Positions 35,451 to 48,214 of a stretch of DNA of 64,000 nt are shown here, piece after piece. The stretch is from Termitomyces sp. T153. Taxonomy: Eukaryota; Basidiomycota; Agaricomycetes; Agaricales; Lyophyllaceae. The notes below the pieces were generated by a model that was given only the letters and a program-made list of their open reading frames with translations, made no database searches and was not told the origin of the DNA. Each line of letters starts with the position of its first letter. The first letter of the stretch is position 1. Made by a program: the position numbers and the translations under genes. The stretch spans positions 248,001 to 312,000 of the forward strand of contig JACKQL020000040.1 in NCBI GenBank assembly GCA_018296165.2, written 5' to 3'.

Positions 35451-38253
35451 AGACTGTGTATAGTCTCACATAAGGATAGCTAAGGAAGTACAATGAAAAG
35501 AGTGGTGGAATATGGCACACCATGTCAGGGGACTTCCATTTCTGACCTCCATGACCTATTCCAGCACCTCTGCAGCTGGTTTGACATCTCCAGGGCTCAT
35601 TCCAGAACCCCAGAGATCTCCAGAGAACTGTGGAGTTCTCAGTATTACCTCACCAATCATTGTCCTAGAGTTAGGACTAGCTCTGGCCTTCTGTACAGTA
35701 GTTCCCATGCCTCTGCTGCCCACTGATGTGCTGCACCAAGCAGCAGGGATCTTTAGACTTGTTCTCTTCAGATTCCCCTTTGCTAGGTGATTAGTTGCTG
35801 ATTGTATTGTTGTCTACTCCTGCTAATATACTTTGGATTCCCCTCTGCTAGCTGTGTGACTCCAATCTGCTGCCCTGGAGGTTGCTCTTACACACCACCC
35901 ACAAAATTGCACTGGGGCTAGTGACTTGTCCCTACATTGTCAATCAGAAGTAGGATTGGATGATCCTACAAGTATATGTTGGATGTTATTTATACTGGCA
36001 TGCATGCCCAAGGGTGCATGCTAGCAGACATGATTGGGCAATAGAGTGCCCATAAAATAGTGAATAGTTCTGAAGTACTGGTAGTAGTTCACTCTGCCCA
36101 TTTGTCCATTTGCAAGGCTGAGGTTTCCTTGTTACTATGTCTGCCCAGTGCTTAGATACAGTGTTAGCCATATCCATAGAGCTGCTAGTTCCAGCTTCAG
36201 TGGAAAAAGGAGTAGCAATGTTAGTCAATACATCTATAATCAAAGGGCCAGGGGCAACTGAGTTGGTTGCCTCTGAGCTGGCCATAGTGGGTGTGGAAGC
36301 ACCCTTATGGGAGTCTAGTCCCATAGACTCTGTCATAGTCACAACTTGTGAGGGCATGACCATTGGACTAGAGGGGTGGGAGGAGCTAACCAGCAATAAT
36401 GAGAGTGGAACAGTCTCTAAAGGCCCTGCAACTAATTGAATGAGCTAGTGAATAGCTCAGCTACAATGGCAAAGAATACTTTGACCACCTCTGCTGGTTG
36501 ATGTAGAAGGTAGGTGAAAATGGCTGCTTCTCTGTAGCACAGCCATTCAACTGTGTGCAGGGGAAATTGGCTGCAGGCTTCCAACAGCTGTAGGAGCACT
36601 CCAAAACACTCCTGATCATTGGAAGTAGGCTCATACCACCTATCATACATGGCCAAGGCTGGAGACTCTCCAATTAGCCTTAGTCAACAATGGCATTCAT
36701 TGTTGACCTGTGTCAACCTGAAAGGTATCTGAAGACCCATTGTCAGTCTACTTGCAAGAAGCATTGATGGCCACAACCCTGAATACAGGTTCTGGAAACT
36801 TGGGTGGCTGTGGTGCAGGATATTCTGTGCTCACACATTAATGTCAAAGTGCTAGGTGATTAGGACTTGAGAAAATCCTGCTCCCCAAGTTTTTTTTGTC
36901 AGATTGGCCAAGCATGGCCAATGCATGAGAAGGCAGAGGAATGGTAGTCCACTGATGGTTCTCTTTTGGCAGATAAGTATCTAACTCATTAGAGTACAGC
37001 TCCAACACTCTGCACATGGTGTGATTCCTTTCTTCAGGTATCATATAATAATAGGAGATTTGATAGAACTCATGGAGCAAGAGAGTGGTATGCACCCACT
37101 CCCTCATCAGAATGTGAGTGTGGTGCTCATGGATAGGCTGAGCCATCAGCCATAGCTGCTCCAGATTCATAGGCATTCCTTGAGGACCTTATTGATATAG
37201 TCATTCATAATGTGGGGATAGATGAGATATCCCAGCCATCTCACTGGTGTGTGCAGTGATGGCTTTGTTGCCAACAAAGACTGCATTGGTTGTAGGTAAC
37301 CAATAGTACTTTGGGTGCAGCATGCCCCAGAAGTCATCACAGTGCTCACAGTGCCCATGTACTGACATTGTTTCCCAGCTGTCTGGAAGGTAGCCTGGAA
37401 TGGAATTATTCAATCATTTGAAGTGAACTTTGGACTTCTGAGAATTGAGGGCCAACAGCTGCTAGGTATTAGTATTATATTTCTCTTTATGACAATGCTC
37501 AGCAGCATTGCCATTTGAGTCACTTTTCAAGATTTGTCTATTGTTGAGGGAAACATCATCTTTATCATCACTCCCTAAATCTGCTGCCACACTCATACCA
37601 GGTGCAGCTTGGGAAGCTTGCATTTGGGTGGCATAGTATTCTTTGTCATGCAGGTCTCTGTGCACTGTCAGCACATGTGTCTGGGGCAGTGATGTGAGGA
37701 TTGTGTAGGCCCTTGGTTTGAGGACCTTAATTGTACCCTCACTTGCACTCATAGGCACATTCCTGGAAAAGGGCACTGGAATAGTGACAACTGCTGTGTC
37801 ATTACTAGCTTCTACTATGGGGCAGTGACATGGCTGGCTTACTGGAGCCAGTCTTGGCACTTGCTGGCCTTGAGGGGCCAGCCATAGGAGTGGATACACA
37901 CAAGTCAAAGTCTAGACACATGTCCATTGACTGGTCTGTAAGGCACTGGTGGTGTACTATGAGTGGAGGATTCTTCCAGAAATGATGGAGGCTCAATCCA
38001 AGCCTTCTTTGATTTGGGGGACTGAGGAGGGAATGTCACCCACTCACTTCTCCTTCCCCAGTGCTGAGGTAGAAGAGGTCCAGTTGGGCCTCATCTCATT
38101 GAATTTGTACAATGTCAAGTGTGTTGAAAATTTGAGCCAGTGCTAACTGCACTACAGGATTATTGAGGATGTTAGCCCCAACATCCTCTGGCACTCCAGT
38201 GTTGTGCATCTGCAGGAGCAGCTGTACCAGCTGCTCATCTACTGCAGAGGTAA

Positions 38254-38294
<41 letters not shown>

Positions 38295-40069
38295 CAAGCT
38301 TTGCCCTTGCCAATCTCTTTGGCAGAGTGGCAGCACTTGACCATCTTCTATTTGATTGACAAGGAGGATTCCCCCCCTTGCCCACATAGAGACATACATA
38401 TGTAGTGTGTCATACAGTACAGCAGAGCATGCTTTGTATGGTATCCTATGTCACTGGTGGAATCTGCTACACTATAGTGGGACCCCCACAATGTAGCATA
38501 TTATACAGGTGCTGTGGAGGCTGTATGTTGTGCCATATTATATATATCCAGTGGAGTCCTTTGACTAGGGTCTGTAGCTGCTAATATGACTGGGTCCATT
38601 GCAATTACATTTTGCAGTGACTGGCCTGTTGTGGCTGCTCAACATTACAATCTACTGGTGTCAGTGGACTGGCAGCAGGTCCACCTCCAGCTATTTCTCA
38701 TGACTGGCTGCTGCCACTTGTGATGAAATCCACTCTCAAGAATGTATCTGCCCATTGCTGAGAAGATGGAGTGTGGCCAAAACCAGTACCATCATTGGCT
38801 AGAAGCCACTTAAATGGATACATTTGGCCCAGATTCTCTCCTGGAAATATGAAAAAAGTGATATGAAGATTTATTTGAACTCCAGAAATAACAATCAAGG
38901 AACAGAAACACAGGACTTTGCCAATTGAACAAAATCAATGGAGAACACATCATATTGGTCATGGCTTTTTTAGATGCTTGGAAATCCCTCAGAATTCTTC
39001 ATAAGGGATCACATTCCTTGGAAGGCATCAATTTCCTTTGCCAGCCATCAAAATCTTATCAAAGCATCAAATTCTTTAGAAGCTGCAACCTTCTTTGGCA
39101 GCCATACTCCTTGTGGACAGTACACATAAATCAACAGAGGCACATGACTTTATTTTTCAAATTCTTGACTTTCAAGTCCTCTTTTGCTCATCAGCTGCTA
39201 CTCATTGTTATCCACTCATCAGCTGGGAATCTAGTTTGGAGAATGAGGGGAGCACAGGGCAGCTAGCAGGAAAGGTGGAATGGATGGAGGGAGGGGGACA
39301 CAGTGTCATGTAACAAGAGTAAGTGGGAGGACCTCCTTGCTGCCAGAGGTGGGACCCAGCAAGTGACCATGGGGCCAGGAGTTGATGGTGGGCCCCCCTA
39401 GGCTCCATGTATACTCTCCTGGCTTGAAAGTGCTGATAGGGCATCTATCAAGTTCTCCTGAGCCCATGTCCTTGATTACTGAGACATTTCTTTGTTTCCA
39501 GGTAGAGGGGCTATCAAGGATGCTGACAATGTGAGAGGGGGAGCTTGAGAGGGTGGAGGAGGATCAGGACATGGCACAAAGGGAGAGGAACATATTGCAG
39601 TGAGATTGCAACACTGCTGTGCAGGTGGCCACAGAGCAGGCCCAAGAGGTGCAGGGCCTGTGAGAGTGTCTGGTGCAGTTGGAGGCATGGTCTGTGAAGG
39701 AGGTGGAGGGGTAGCAGGGCTTGCAGGAGAGTGGTTTATCCCAAGTAGAGGTGGAGGCCAGCAGGCAGCAGGAGGAGTGGCCTGGTGGAGAATAGTTCTG
39801 TGCACCAGCTATTCTGTAATCAGTTAGCACAGAGGCAGAAGTACTTTCTTTGGGTTTAGTCTGTTTATTCTTGCAGTTGGTTGATCTCTGAGTGTGAGGT
39901 GGTTGATGAATTAGCTTTAAGGATTGATGATGTCTGGAGATTTGTGTCTTGGTGGAGACATGTCTGGATAAATGTTTGCTGAACTTCAGAGTGTTGTTGG
40001 TGGTGCAGCAGAGTTCTATGAGTGCTTGCTTGGGTGGGTTTGCATGACATCCTTTTTCATTCCTGGCCA
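35451..40069. other. strongly CpG-depleted region with degraded, unidentified minus-strand coding traces
   Basis: Almost no CpG in 4.6 kb. Fragmentary minus-strand frames at 38344-38096, 37908-37462, 37413-37201 and 37176-36844 have protein-like sequence (HCEHCDDFWGMLHPKYYWLP; EYYATQMQASQAAPGM). They may be pieces of one decayed mobile-element ORF. I do not recognise it. The 38.4-40.0 kb part has no supported feature. Confidence 0.4.
38248..38293. repeat. hexanucleotide microsatellite (CAGGCT)n
   Basis: About seven uninterrupted copies of CAGGCT/GGCTCA. On the minus strand they encode an (EP)n run within a degraded frame. Confidence 0.9.
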
Positions 40070-40453
40070 AAGTGTAAGTCCAGAGATGAGCAGAAGAGTC
40101 TTATGTATTTTTGGTGACCCTGGAGCTTTGGAACATTGGTGGGGTATGTTAAGACAAATAGTTCTAGGGTCCAGGGCATAGATTTGTCATTCCTGGAGTG
40201 GGAGTTGGAAGTCCAGAGACAGCATGGTGGTGGGTTGATAGTTCTCATGGAGTTGTTTCTGAGTGCTATGCTGAGTGGTGGAAGGAGTCTGGAGTTGCAT
40301 TCTGTGGGTTTGTCCTTCCTGGGGAAAGAGCCAGTGGTCCAGAGGTAATGTGAGGAGTGGGTTGGCTGCTGGCTCATTGGCACAGTTGTGTCAAGGGTTG
40401 TATTGGGAGGGGCCCAGAGGTAGATTTGTCTCTTTCCAGAGTGGAGCCAGTGG

Positions 40454-41533
40454 TGATACAATGTTGTCACACCATTGGGAACATAATAAACACCAGAAGT
40501 CAAAACAAACATTTATTAAGGCTGAAAACTGTAAGCCTCCTGGTAAAACAAGTCCCAGCAACATTATCCCTTTAAATACACCAGAAGAAAGACAGAACAG
40601 GATAGGACAAGGACTATACTAGACTATACACTCAATAATAGTCCAATCACTGTAATGGGAGGGGAAGCATGGGACTGGCAAAAGCACCTGAGTGGCATCA
40701 ATTCTGGCAAGATCTAGATCTGATCTAAGAATAACCAGATTGGAATGTTGACTGAAAGGAGGTAAAGGGGGAATGAATGGAATGAAGGGAAGGGAAAGGA
40801 AGATGAATGAATGAATGAGAAAGAATGGAATGAAGGGAAGGGAAAGGAAGATGAATGAATGAATGAGAAAGAACCTGAATGGGGAAGAATATGAAATGAA
40901 CAAAGGAAGATGAATGGAATGAATGGGAGGGAACAGATGAATGGAAGAATCTGAATGGGAAAGAACCTGAATGGGGAAGAATATGAAATGAACAAAGGAA
41001 GATGAATGGAATGAATGGGAGGGAACAGATGAATGGAAGAATCTGAATGGGAAAGAACCTGAATGGGGAAGAATATGAATGGGAGAAATACAAAGGAGGG
41101 AGAGATAAATGGGGCAAATGGAAGCTAAGAATGCAAAGGAGGAATGATGGAACCAGGAACTGGCCTGTGGCACTGAAACAGGCATGCCAAAAGGGGGAAT
41201 TAGAATAACAGTTATGAATAAGGGGCTGGAAAGTATGGAACCAAAAGTCACATGTAGGGGGTGGTCTGTGCACTGTAGAAAGAGGTATAAATAGCCCAAG
41301 TAGAGTAGCAAATGGACAGGCAATTAATAGGCAAAGGCTCGGTGGTTCCCAGGGAGTGAATCACTTAGGCTGGAGTTTGTTGAGACCCCTCTGCATTCAG
41401 AATAGAAATATTTTGGAAGTAAACCCCTTCAACTTCAAGCATTCATCAAGACATCAGTGTGGAATTGGAGTAGACTGCCTAAGTCTTCAAGAAAGCCCCA
41501 GAACTATCAGTATTACTCTAACCCAGTACTACA
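40454..41533. mobile_element. solo-LTR-like insertion in the satellite
   Basis: Satellite sequence stops at CAGTGG (40448-40453) and resumes with the same CAGTGG (41532-41537), a target-site-duplication pattern. The insert starts TGATACAATG. With a 4-bp duplication (GTGG) it ends in CA, giving TG...CA ends. A TATAAATA box lies near 41285. No coding capacity. The size, 1080 bp, and ends suit a solo LTR, but no second copy is present to prove this. Confidence 0.55.
40740..41095. repeat. polypurine minisatellite (GAATGAATGG / GAAGATGAATG units)
   Basis: About 350 bp with nearly all purines on the plus strand. Nested repeats include a block of roughly 110 bp present twice (around 40895 and 40985). 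It lies inside the 40454-41533 insertion. Long purine strands of this kind can form triplexes. Confidence 0.8.
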
Positions 41534-42141
41534 GTGGTCTAGAGGTGGCATGAGAGTCAGTTGGGGTGCTGGCTTGTTGGCAGAGTTATTCTTTGGAGGT
41601 TATGGTGTGTGGAGGAGGGGTCCAGAGGTGCACTTCATGGATTGTGTCTTCTCTGGAGTAGGAGCCAGTGGTCTGAGGTTAGTGTGAGGGGCTGGTTGGT
41701 TGCTGGCTTGTTGATGGAGGTGTCCTCAGGGCTTCTGTTGGGCAGAGAAAGGGGTCTAGAGGTGTGCTCCATGGATTTGCCCTTCCTAGAGTAGGAGCCA
41801 GTGGTTTGAAGGTAGCATGGAGGACTGGTTGACTGCTGGCTCATTCAGAGAGAATCTGGGGGTGCATTTTGTTGGTCTGTTCTTTCTAGGGCAGGAAATA
41901 GAGGCCCAGAGGCAGTATAAGGGTGGGTCAAGGGGTTAGCTTGTTGGCAGAGTTGCATCAGGGGTCATGCTGGGTGGGGAGGGAGGTCCAGAGTTGGTGT
42001 GGGGTTCCTTCCTTTTTCAAATCAGTGCAACATGTAAATGCTTAATGGGATTTTCCACTGGGTGGTGGGACTCATTTTGCTCAGTCCCAAAGGGCTTCCT
42101 TGGGCACACACTGGGCTTCTGGGTGGGGGGGGGGGGAGGGG

Positions 42142-42353
42142 CATTGATTGATCACTGCAACACACTCACATGATAGTTGCCCCTAAGAGTTTCCATTTCT
42201 CAGCTTCATTTGCTCATCCTAACTATTGGCAAACAAAGGTGATCATTCAGAAAAGCCTTATTTTTATTCTGCTTATCCTCACTATTGGCAAACAAAGTAT
42301 ATTTTATCTTGTCTGTTAGGGTTGAAGTAAGGCTGTTTACCAGCAGCCTTTCA
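42142..42353 (+). repeat. 5' LTR of the Ty3/gypsy element (partly deleted)
   Basis: It matches the 3' LTR at 48215-48494 over its last about 210 bp (AACTATTGGCAAACAAAGTA; CTTGTCTGTTAGGGT) and ends at the same CTTTCA. The first about 70-80 bp of the LTR are missing. A G-run precedes it. Confidence 0.8.
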
Positions 42354-45169
42354 CTTTTTTTTGACACTGATAAAATTTTATCAAACTGTCTCACAGTCAT
42401 TGCCCACTGTCTACACCTACTCCTGTGACCACTAAACAAGCAAAAAAACAGCAACAAGCTCCCCTAGCCTTACCAGGCACTCTACCATCTACTTCCTTGC
42501 CTTCAAGCTCTCCCTACTACCAGTAAAGCTGAAACATTGGCAGCACCACACCCAGCATCATCATCCAGATCCCTTGTCAGCAATTCTGAGCTATTGTCAT
42601 CTTCAGGTGACCTTGCCCCTGCCCATCAAAACAACCCTGCAATCAGACTGCCAATCATGGACATCACAGCATGTCCTCAACACTCCCTTTTCATGTCAAT
42701 GTAGACAAACAGCATCCCCTTGCCAAAGTTAAGATGACAAAGCTCACTGAAGGCCATATGGTCAACAACCTTTTCTAGCAATGGTCCATTGCATGCCACT
42801 ACTATAAGAAACATTCTGGGAAGAGACCAGAGGAGATTGTGGCCTTTGTGGTTGTGGCCAATGGAATGCTTGAGCCTTGCTTTGAGGCATGGTACCACAC
42901 CAACCAATCACACATTGATGCCATAACACTTGACAATTACTTCAATGAATTCCAGAACTTTGTGCTGCCTTGCAATTGGCAACCAAAAGTACAAGATTCA
43001 ATTATTGCCTTCTTCCAAGAAAACATGTCCTTTGCAAACTGGAATGTCTACATCCAGAATCTCAATGCTCAACTCAAGAACACAGGATCAGAACACACCT
43101 TAAACAATCTTTCAATTAAGGCCCAATTCAAGTCACACATGTGTTCAGATCTTTGAAGGAAGGTTGATGCAAGGAAGTTCAAGGGCACCATGGGGCTTGC
43201 AGAGTGGATTGCTGAGGTTACCAAGTTGGACAAGGAATTGGCTGAGGATTGAGCACAGACTCAGGCAATGATTGATGCCAGCAATACAGAAAGGGCTGCT
43301 AGATGCAAACCATTAATAGAGAGGATTTTGGAACCACCTTCCTGCACCAACAGCACTGCTCCTGGTGCTGCTGGGACCACTGCCCCTTGCATTGAGCTCT
43401 CAAAGCTCACTGACAACAAGAGGAAATTACTCACTGAACACCAAGGCTGTACACAGTGTCATACATTCTATTGTAGTCACCTAGGGAACCCCAATGCATG
43501 TCCAATGAAGGCTTCAAACTCATGGCCTGACCCAAGGACCACCAAGTCCCTGACACTAGCTATGGCTCTGGCTGCCAAACCAAAGGCCATTGCTGGGCTT
43601 GTGTACATTGAATCAACCAGCAATGAAGAGGCAAGGGATGAAGACACTGATGACTCTTATATGTACACAACTACATCTTCCTTTTTTGATCCTCCCATGT
43701 CCACACCTCACATGACAGTTGTATTGGAGGTGATGGGACCAGCCAGTCCTTTTTCTACTCTCTATCCATGCAATCCTAGATACCAGATGTCTGTCCACAG
43801 TTATTAGTGACAAGCTCATACCAAAACTTGGTCTGCAACAATTTCCACTACCAAAAAGACAAAGGTGAGGACAACCTCACATTGCTTACTGAAAATCCTT
43901 TGACATGCAACAAATATGTTTGACTGGAGGTGACAGTGGGCAAGGGAGCATGGAAGTCCAGAGCTTTCAAGGCAAAGGTTAACATTGGTCTTCATGTACT
44001 GTTAGTATTAGGAATACCATTCATGTCTGCTGAGAAACTGTTGTTGGATATCAACAAGAACATGGCTGTGAACAAATGCACTGGGTTTAACATTGTCAAT
44101 GCCTCCTCACCACCTTTTCCTCATGTCTGTTTTCCTGAGGAGCTGCCAAGGATGTTTGATGACATTCACAACCACATCTACCACTGGATACAGCTGAAGT
44201 ATCCCTCAAAAGTCATCAATTGTCAAGATTATGGGGCTCCTAAGAAGTTTCACAAACCTTGGAAGAAACTTCTAGAAGAACATTTGGTGGCAGGATGACT
44301 ATGCCCCTCCTCATCAGAGTTTGCATCTCCAGCTTTCTGTATCCCCAAGAACTGCAACAGGGTGCCTGACTTCACAGTCACCTCATGTTGGGTGAATGAT
44401 TACTGCCTCCTTAACCAGAACACAATCTGTGACAACTTCCCTTTTCCTTGTGTTGACAATATATTTGTGGACTGCAGCAAAAGAAAGATTTTTGGGAAGA
44501 TAGACATGACCAACACCTTTTTCCAGACAAGAGTGCATCCTGACAATATACATCTGATAGCCATTCACACACCTTGGGGCATATACAAATGAGTGGTGAT
44601 GCCCATGGGTGGATGTAACATGCCCACCACACACCAATGTTGGATGACAGATGTCTTATGCAAGCTCATTGGTGTCATTTGCCATGTCTACCTTGACAAT
44701 ATAATAATTTGGTCAAATACAATAGGTGAACATGAGGAGAACCTCTGAAAAATCATTGAAGCACTCTAGAAGGTTTGTAACCTTAAGAATTCAGTGTTAT
44801 TTGCAGTTCCCCACCTGGACCAAGAAACATTAGAAGGCTTTTGATGCAATATGCCAGATCTGAAAACCCTGACAGTCATCAATTATGAGGATCCATCAAA
44901 GAAGATTTTTGTGACAACTGATGCCAGTGACTGTAGAACTGGGGCCATACTCAGTTTTGGGGAAACTTGGAAGACAGCACACCCCATGGCATATGACTCA
45001 TATCAACTCAATGCCACACAGTGCAACTACCCAACACATGAGTGTCATGTCTCAATCATTTTTCCCAAATCTCCTTCTCAGCCACCTTTATTCAGTCCAG
45101 ACATGTTTCAGATGGCCTCCATGTTCCAGATAACTTCTATGTCTCAGATCACTTCCCTGTCTTGGACTA

Positions 45170-46035
45170 CAGACACTGTCTCTGATCATATCCCTGATCA
45201 CACTCATTGCCTTTGATCACATCCTTGATTACATTCACTGTTTCTGATCACATCCCTAATCACACCCACTGTCTTTGATTACATCCCTGATCACACCCAC
45301 TGTTTCTGATCACATCTCTGATCACATCTAGGGCTGGGAAAAAGTTTGACGCCAAATTCAGAGATCTCATAATTAAGAAATATAATCACATATGTTCCAT
45401 ATGCAATGAATCACTGCACAACAGAGAAAACATTGAATTCCTCCAGAGGAAGGGATTTTTTGTAGTCCTGGACCCTCAATGAATTCCTCCTACTTTCAAT
45501 TCCTCCTACTTCCAATTCCTCCTCCCTTTTTTTTCTTAAAAGAGAATCCAGTGATTAATAACCCTGTTGTTATTAGTAGAAGAAAAAAATTATGAATTAT
45601 GAATTATGAATCCCTGGATTCTTCTAATCCAAAGGGGCTTTTACAAAGGAATTTTTTAATTCCAAAATTAGAAATGCATTCAAAAGCCTCCAACCCTTCT
45701 TTTTGGACAAAAAAACAAGGGATTCAGAATTCATTGATGGGGGCTTAGGAGAATCCAAAAAGGGTACCCTTTACTATTCAATTCATTAGGATAAGTAGGT
45801 TTAGTATAATATAAACCAACATGATATCAGTTGATTGTTTAAGACCCATTAAATTTTTGGCGCTACTACTCTGATCACATCCTTAATCACATCTACTGTT
45901 TCTGATCACATATTTGATCACACCCACTGTCTTTGATTACATCCCTGATCACACTCACTGTCTCTGATTACATCCCTGATCACATCCACTGACTCTGATC
46001 ATATCCACTATCCCTGATCACACCCAGTGTCTGTC
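45170..46035. repeat. GATCACA-type minisatellite inside the solo-LTR-like insertion
   Basis: Repeats of CTGATCACA followed by TCCCTGATCACACCCACTGT, about 30 bp each, at 45170-45330 and again at 45870-46035. The AT-rich insertion splits the array. Confidence 0.75.
45331..45870. mobile_element. AT-rich, non-coding insertion (MITE candidate) within the minisatellite
   Basis: 540 bp of unrelated, AT-rich sequence cuts the GATCACA array. It begins GGGCTGGGAAAAAGTTTGAC and ends TTTTTGGCGCTACTACT. The two ends share a weak inverted match (CGCCAAA against TTTGGCG). No open frame. It is a third nesting level. Confidence 0.5.
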
Positions 46036-48214
46036 TGAGACCTTCCCTATCTTAGACATTCCTGCTCTTGGCCTTTCCCTATCTTAGATCTGTCTGAGAC
46101 TATGTTTTGTGGTTCCCCTCCTCTTCATCCCCTCTAGGTAGTAACCTACTTGTATATAAGCTCTCCTACTCTGTAGCTGCCACCCCAGCCTTGACATTAC
46201 CTGATATCTTATTTGTGTTCTGTTCTTATCTGATCTTCTCTCAATCTATCACTCTCTCTCATTTCTTAGTTTCTTGGTTGCTTTCTCTATTTACATACTC
46301 GCTGCTAGCATCACCTCCCCAAGGTGGTTTTGGCTCCTGTAAGAGTCCCCCTCCAGGACTGTGGTCCTGACCATGAGAAGGAACTGCTGGCAATAGTAAA
46401 GGTGCTAAAAAGTGGTGTACAAGCTTGCTAGGGGTTCACTCTAAGGTCTATACAGATCACCATACCCTCAAGTATTTCCAATCACGAAAACAAATGTCCC
46501 AATGGCAAGCTTGATGGGCAATGTTTCTGGCAGATTTTGACTTTGAGATAATCTATGTACAAGGGGAAGAGAACTCTGCAATGGACTTATTATCCCAGAT
46601 GCCTGTAGTATCACCTATGGCAAGGTTAGTGGCATGTGCCCTTGCTTATACTCAGTTGCTACCAAGGGCCCAACTTGTGGCTGGGGGTGTGCTCAACATT
46701 GGAACCAATAAACAGCTACTTAAAGAGATCATGGTGGGTTCTGAGAGCAACACATTTGCCCAACATGTGTGTGATGGGGTCAAGAAGGGCAGCATTGTGG
46801 GTGCCCAACTCTCAAACAGTCTCCTATACCTTGGAAAAAGGCTTTTGATTCCCAGCAGTATTTGCAGGTGCAAACTGCTCTATAACTTGGCTCACAACAC
46901 ACTTGGGCAGTTAAGTTTTGACAAGAGTTATGCAGCTTTGCAGGACTCTTACTACTGGCCTCACATGAGGTGGGATCTCAAAAAGACCTACATTCCATTG
47001 TGTGTTCCCTGTCAATGCAATAAGGATTGCACCACAAAACCTACTGGTCCTCTAAACTCTCTGCCAGTACCAGACAAGAGGTTCTCTGTGGTTGGAATTG
47101 ACTTTATTGGTCTGCTACAGCAAGGACATGATCATGACAATAACAGACTTACTAGGGGCTGAATAAGGCCTGCAGGTACACACTCAAAAGACTTGGCAGC
47201 CAACATTGCACTCATCCTCTTCAACAAGTGGTATTGTGAGAATGGTCTGATGACCCAGATTGTATTGGACAGGTACAAGCTTTTTGTGGCCAAAGTTTGG
47301 AAGGAGTTGCACAGACTTACTGGAGTCAAGCTGAAGATGTTGACTTCATATCACCCCAAAACCAATGGGGGCAGCAAGCAAACTAACAAGATGGTTGTAC
47401 AGGCCATTCAGGATCTTGTGGACTGGGATCAGAAGGGCTGGCTGGTTACTCTCCCCTGGGTTTGATTTGCCATCATGAACACAGTCAACTCCTCAATGGG
47501 TTTCTCCTCCTTCCAATTGAAGACAAGCTGTTCACTATGCATCATTCCCCCCTTGGCACTGTTACCTGCAAGGGCCTCAAAAGACAAGAAGAAGGCACAT
47601 GATATTATCAGAAAACTACAAGAGAATATACAAGAAGCCCAAGACAATCTCCTTGCCACACAGGTTTGACAAGCTTACCACACTGACAAAGGATGAGCTG
47701 AGGAGGAGGCTTATGAGGTCAAGGATTTTGTGATGCTTGTGACTAAGCATTGCCAGCAGGATTATGTGCGCAAAGGCAAGAAACATGTTGCTAAGTTCAT
47801 GCCTCAGAACAATGGCCCATATCAAATAGTAGCAGCCTTCCTGGAGTGTTCAGAATACACTTTGTGATTACCAAGTGACAAGAAGTGTACCTTCCCTGGT
47901 TTCCATGTTAGTTTGTTGAAGCGACATGTCCCTAATGACCCTACCCTGTTCCCCAACCAGGAATACACCCACCCCAGTCGTGTAGTAATGGAAGACAGGG
48001 CTACTGACCACCAAGTCATCAACAAAATAATTGACAAATGCAGGCATGGCTATGGTTGACAGTATCTCATGCGCTGGGTGGGTTTCCTCTCAGAACATGA
48101 CAAATGGCTGCCTCATTTGGAGTTGGATGGATGCAAGGCATTGGACGTATAGGAGGCCCAAAATGTGGTGGCGGGATGACATTGTGATAGGATTTTTCAA
48201 GGGGGGGGGAGGGG

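Larger units (their letters stand above)
40070..41990. repeat. degenerate tandem satellite, unit about 116-134 bp, split by an insertion
   Basis: The core AGCCAGTGG recurs at about 40329, 40445, 41663 and 41796, each with following GGTTGG-TGCTGGCT-TTG blocks. The array is split by the insertion at 40454-41533. It is G-rich and CpG-free. Confidence 0.65.
45043..46373. mobile_element. solo-LTR-like insertion inside the gypsy RNase H region
   Basis: It interrupts RNase H exactly between ...ACACATGAG and CATGAGAAGG, so CATGAG (at least TGAG) is duplicated. With TGAG as target site the insert runs TGTCATG...CCA, giving TG...CA ends. TATATAAG lies at about 46153. There is no coding sequence. It is 1331 bp long. 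Confidence 0.7.
42839..48214 (+). pseudogene. Ty3/gypsy gag-pol with chromodomain (multiply disabled)
   Basis: Order: gag with a degraded zinc-knuckle-like motif (CTQCHTFYCSHLGNPNACPM, about 43450-43505); RT at about 43930-44790 (FGKIDMTNTFFQTRVHPDN); RNase H split by an insertion (THE | HEKELLAIV); integrase with the H/C zinc module and core (VVGIDFIG; YHPKTNGGSKQTNK); and a C-terminal chromodomain (YLMRWVGF, SEHDKWLPHLEL). Stops are mostly TGA at likely Arg CGA sites (for example 43156, 44296, 44590), with a few TAG (about 44768, 48149). The RT box reads YLDN where the family has YLDD, so the catalytic Asp is lost. Chromodomains in these elements steer integration to heterochromatin. The copy cannot be active. 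Confidence 0.85.

Noticed and set aside
40619..41323. 234-codon minus-strand frame rich in Phe, His, Ser and Pro
   Set aside because: A translation of the polypurine minisatellite, which lacks stops for compositional reasons.
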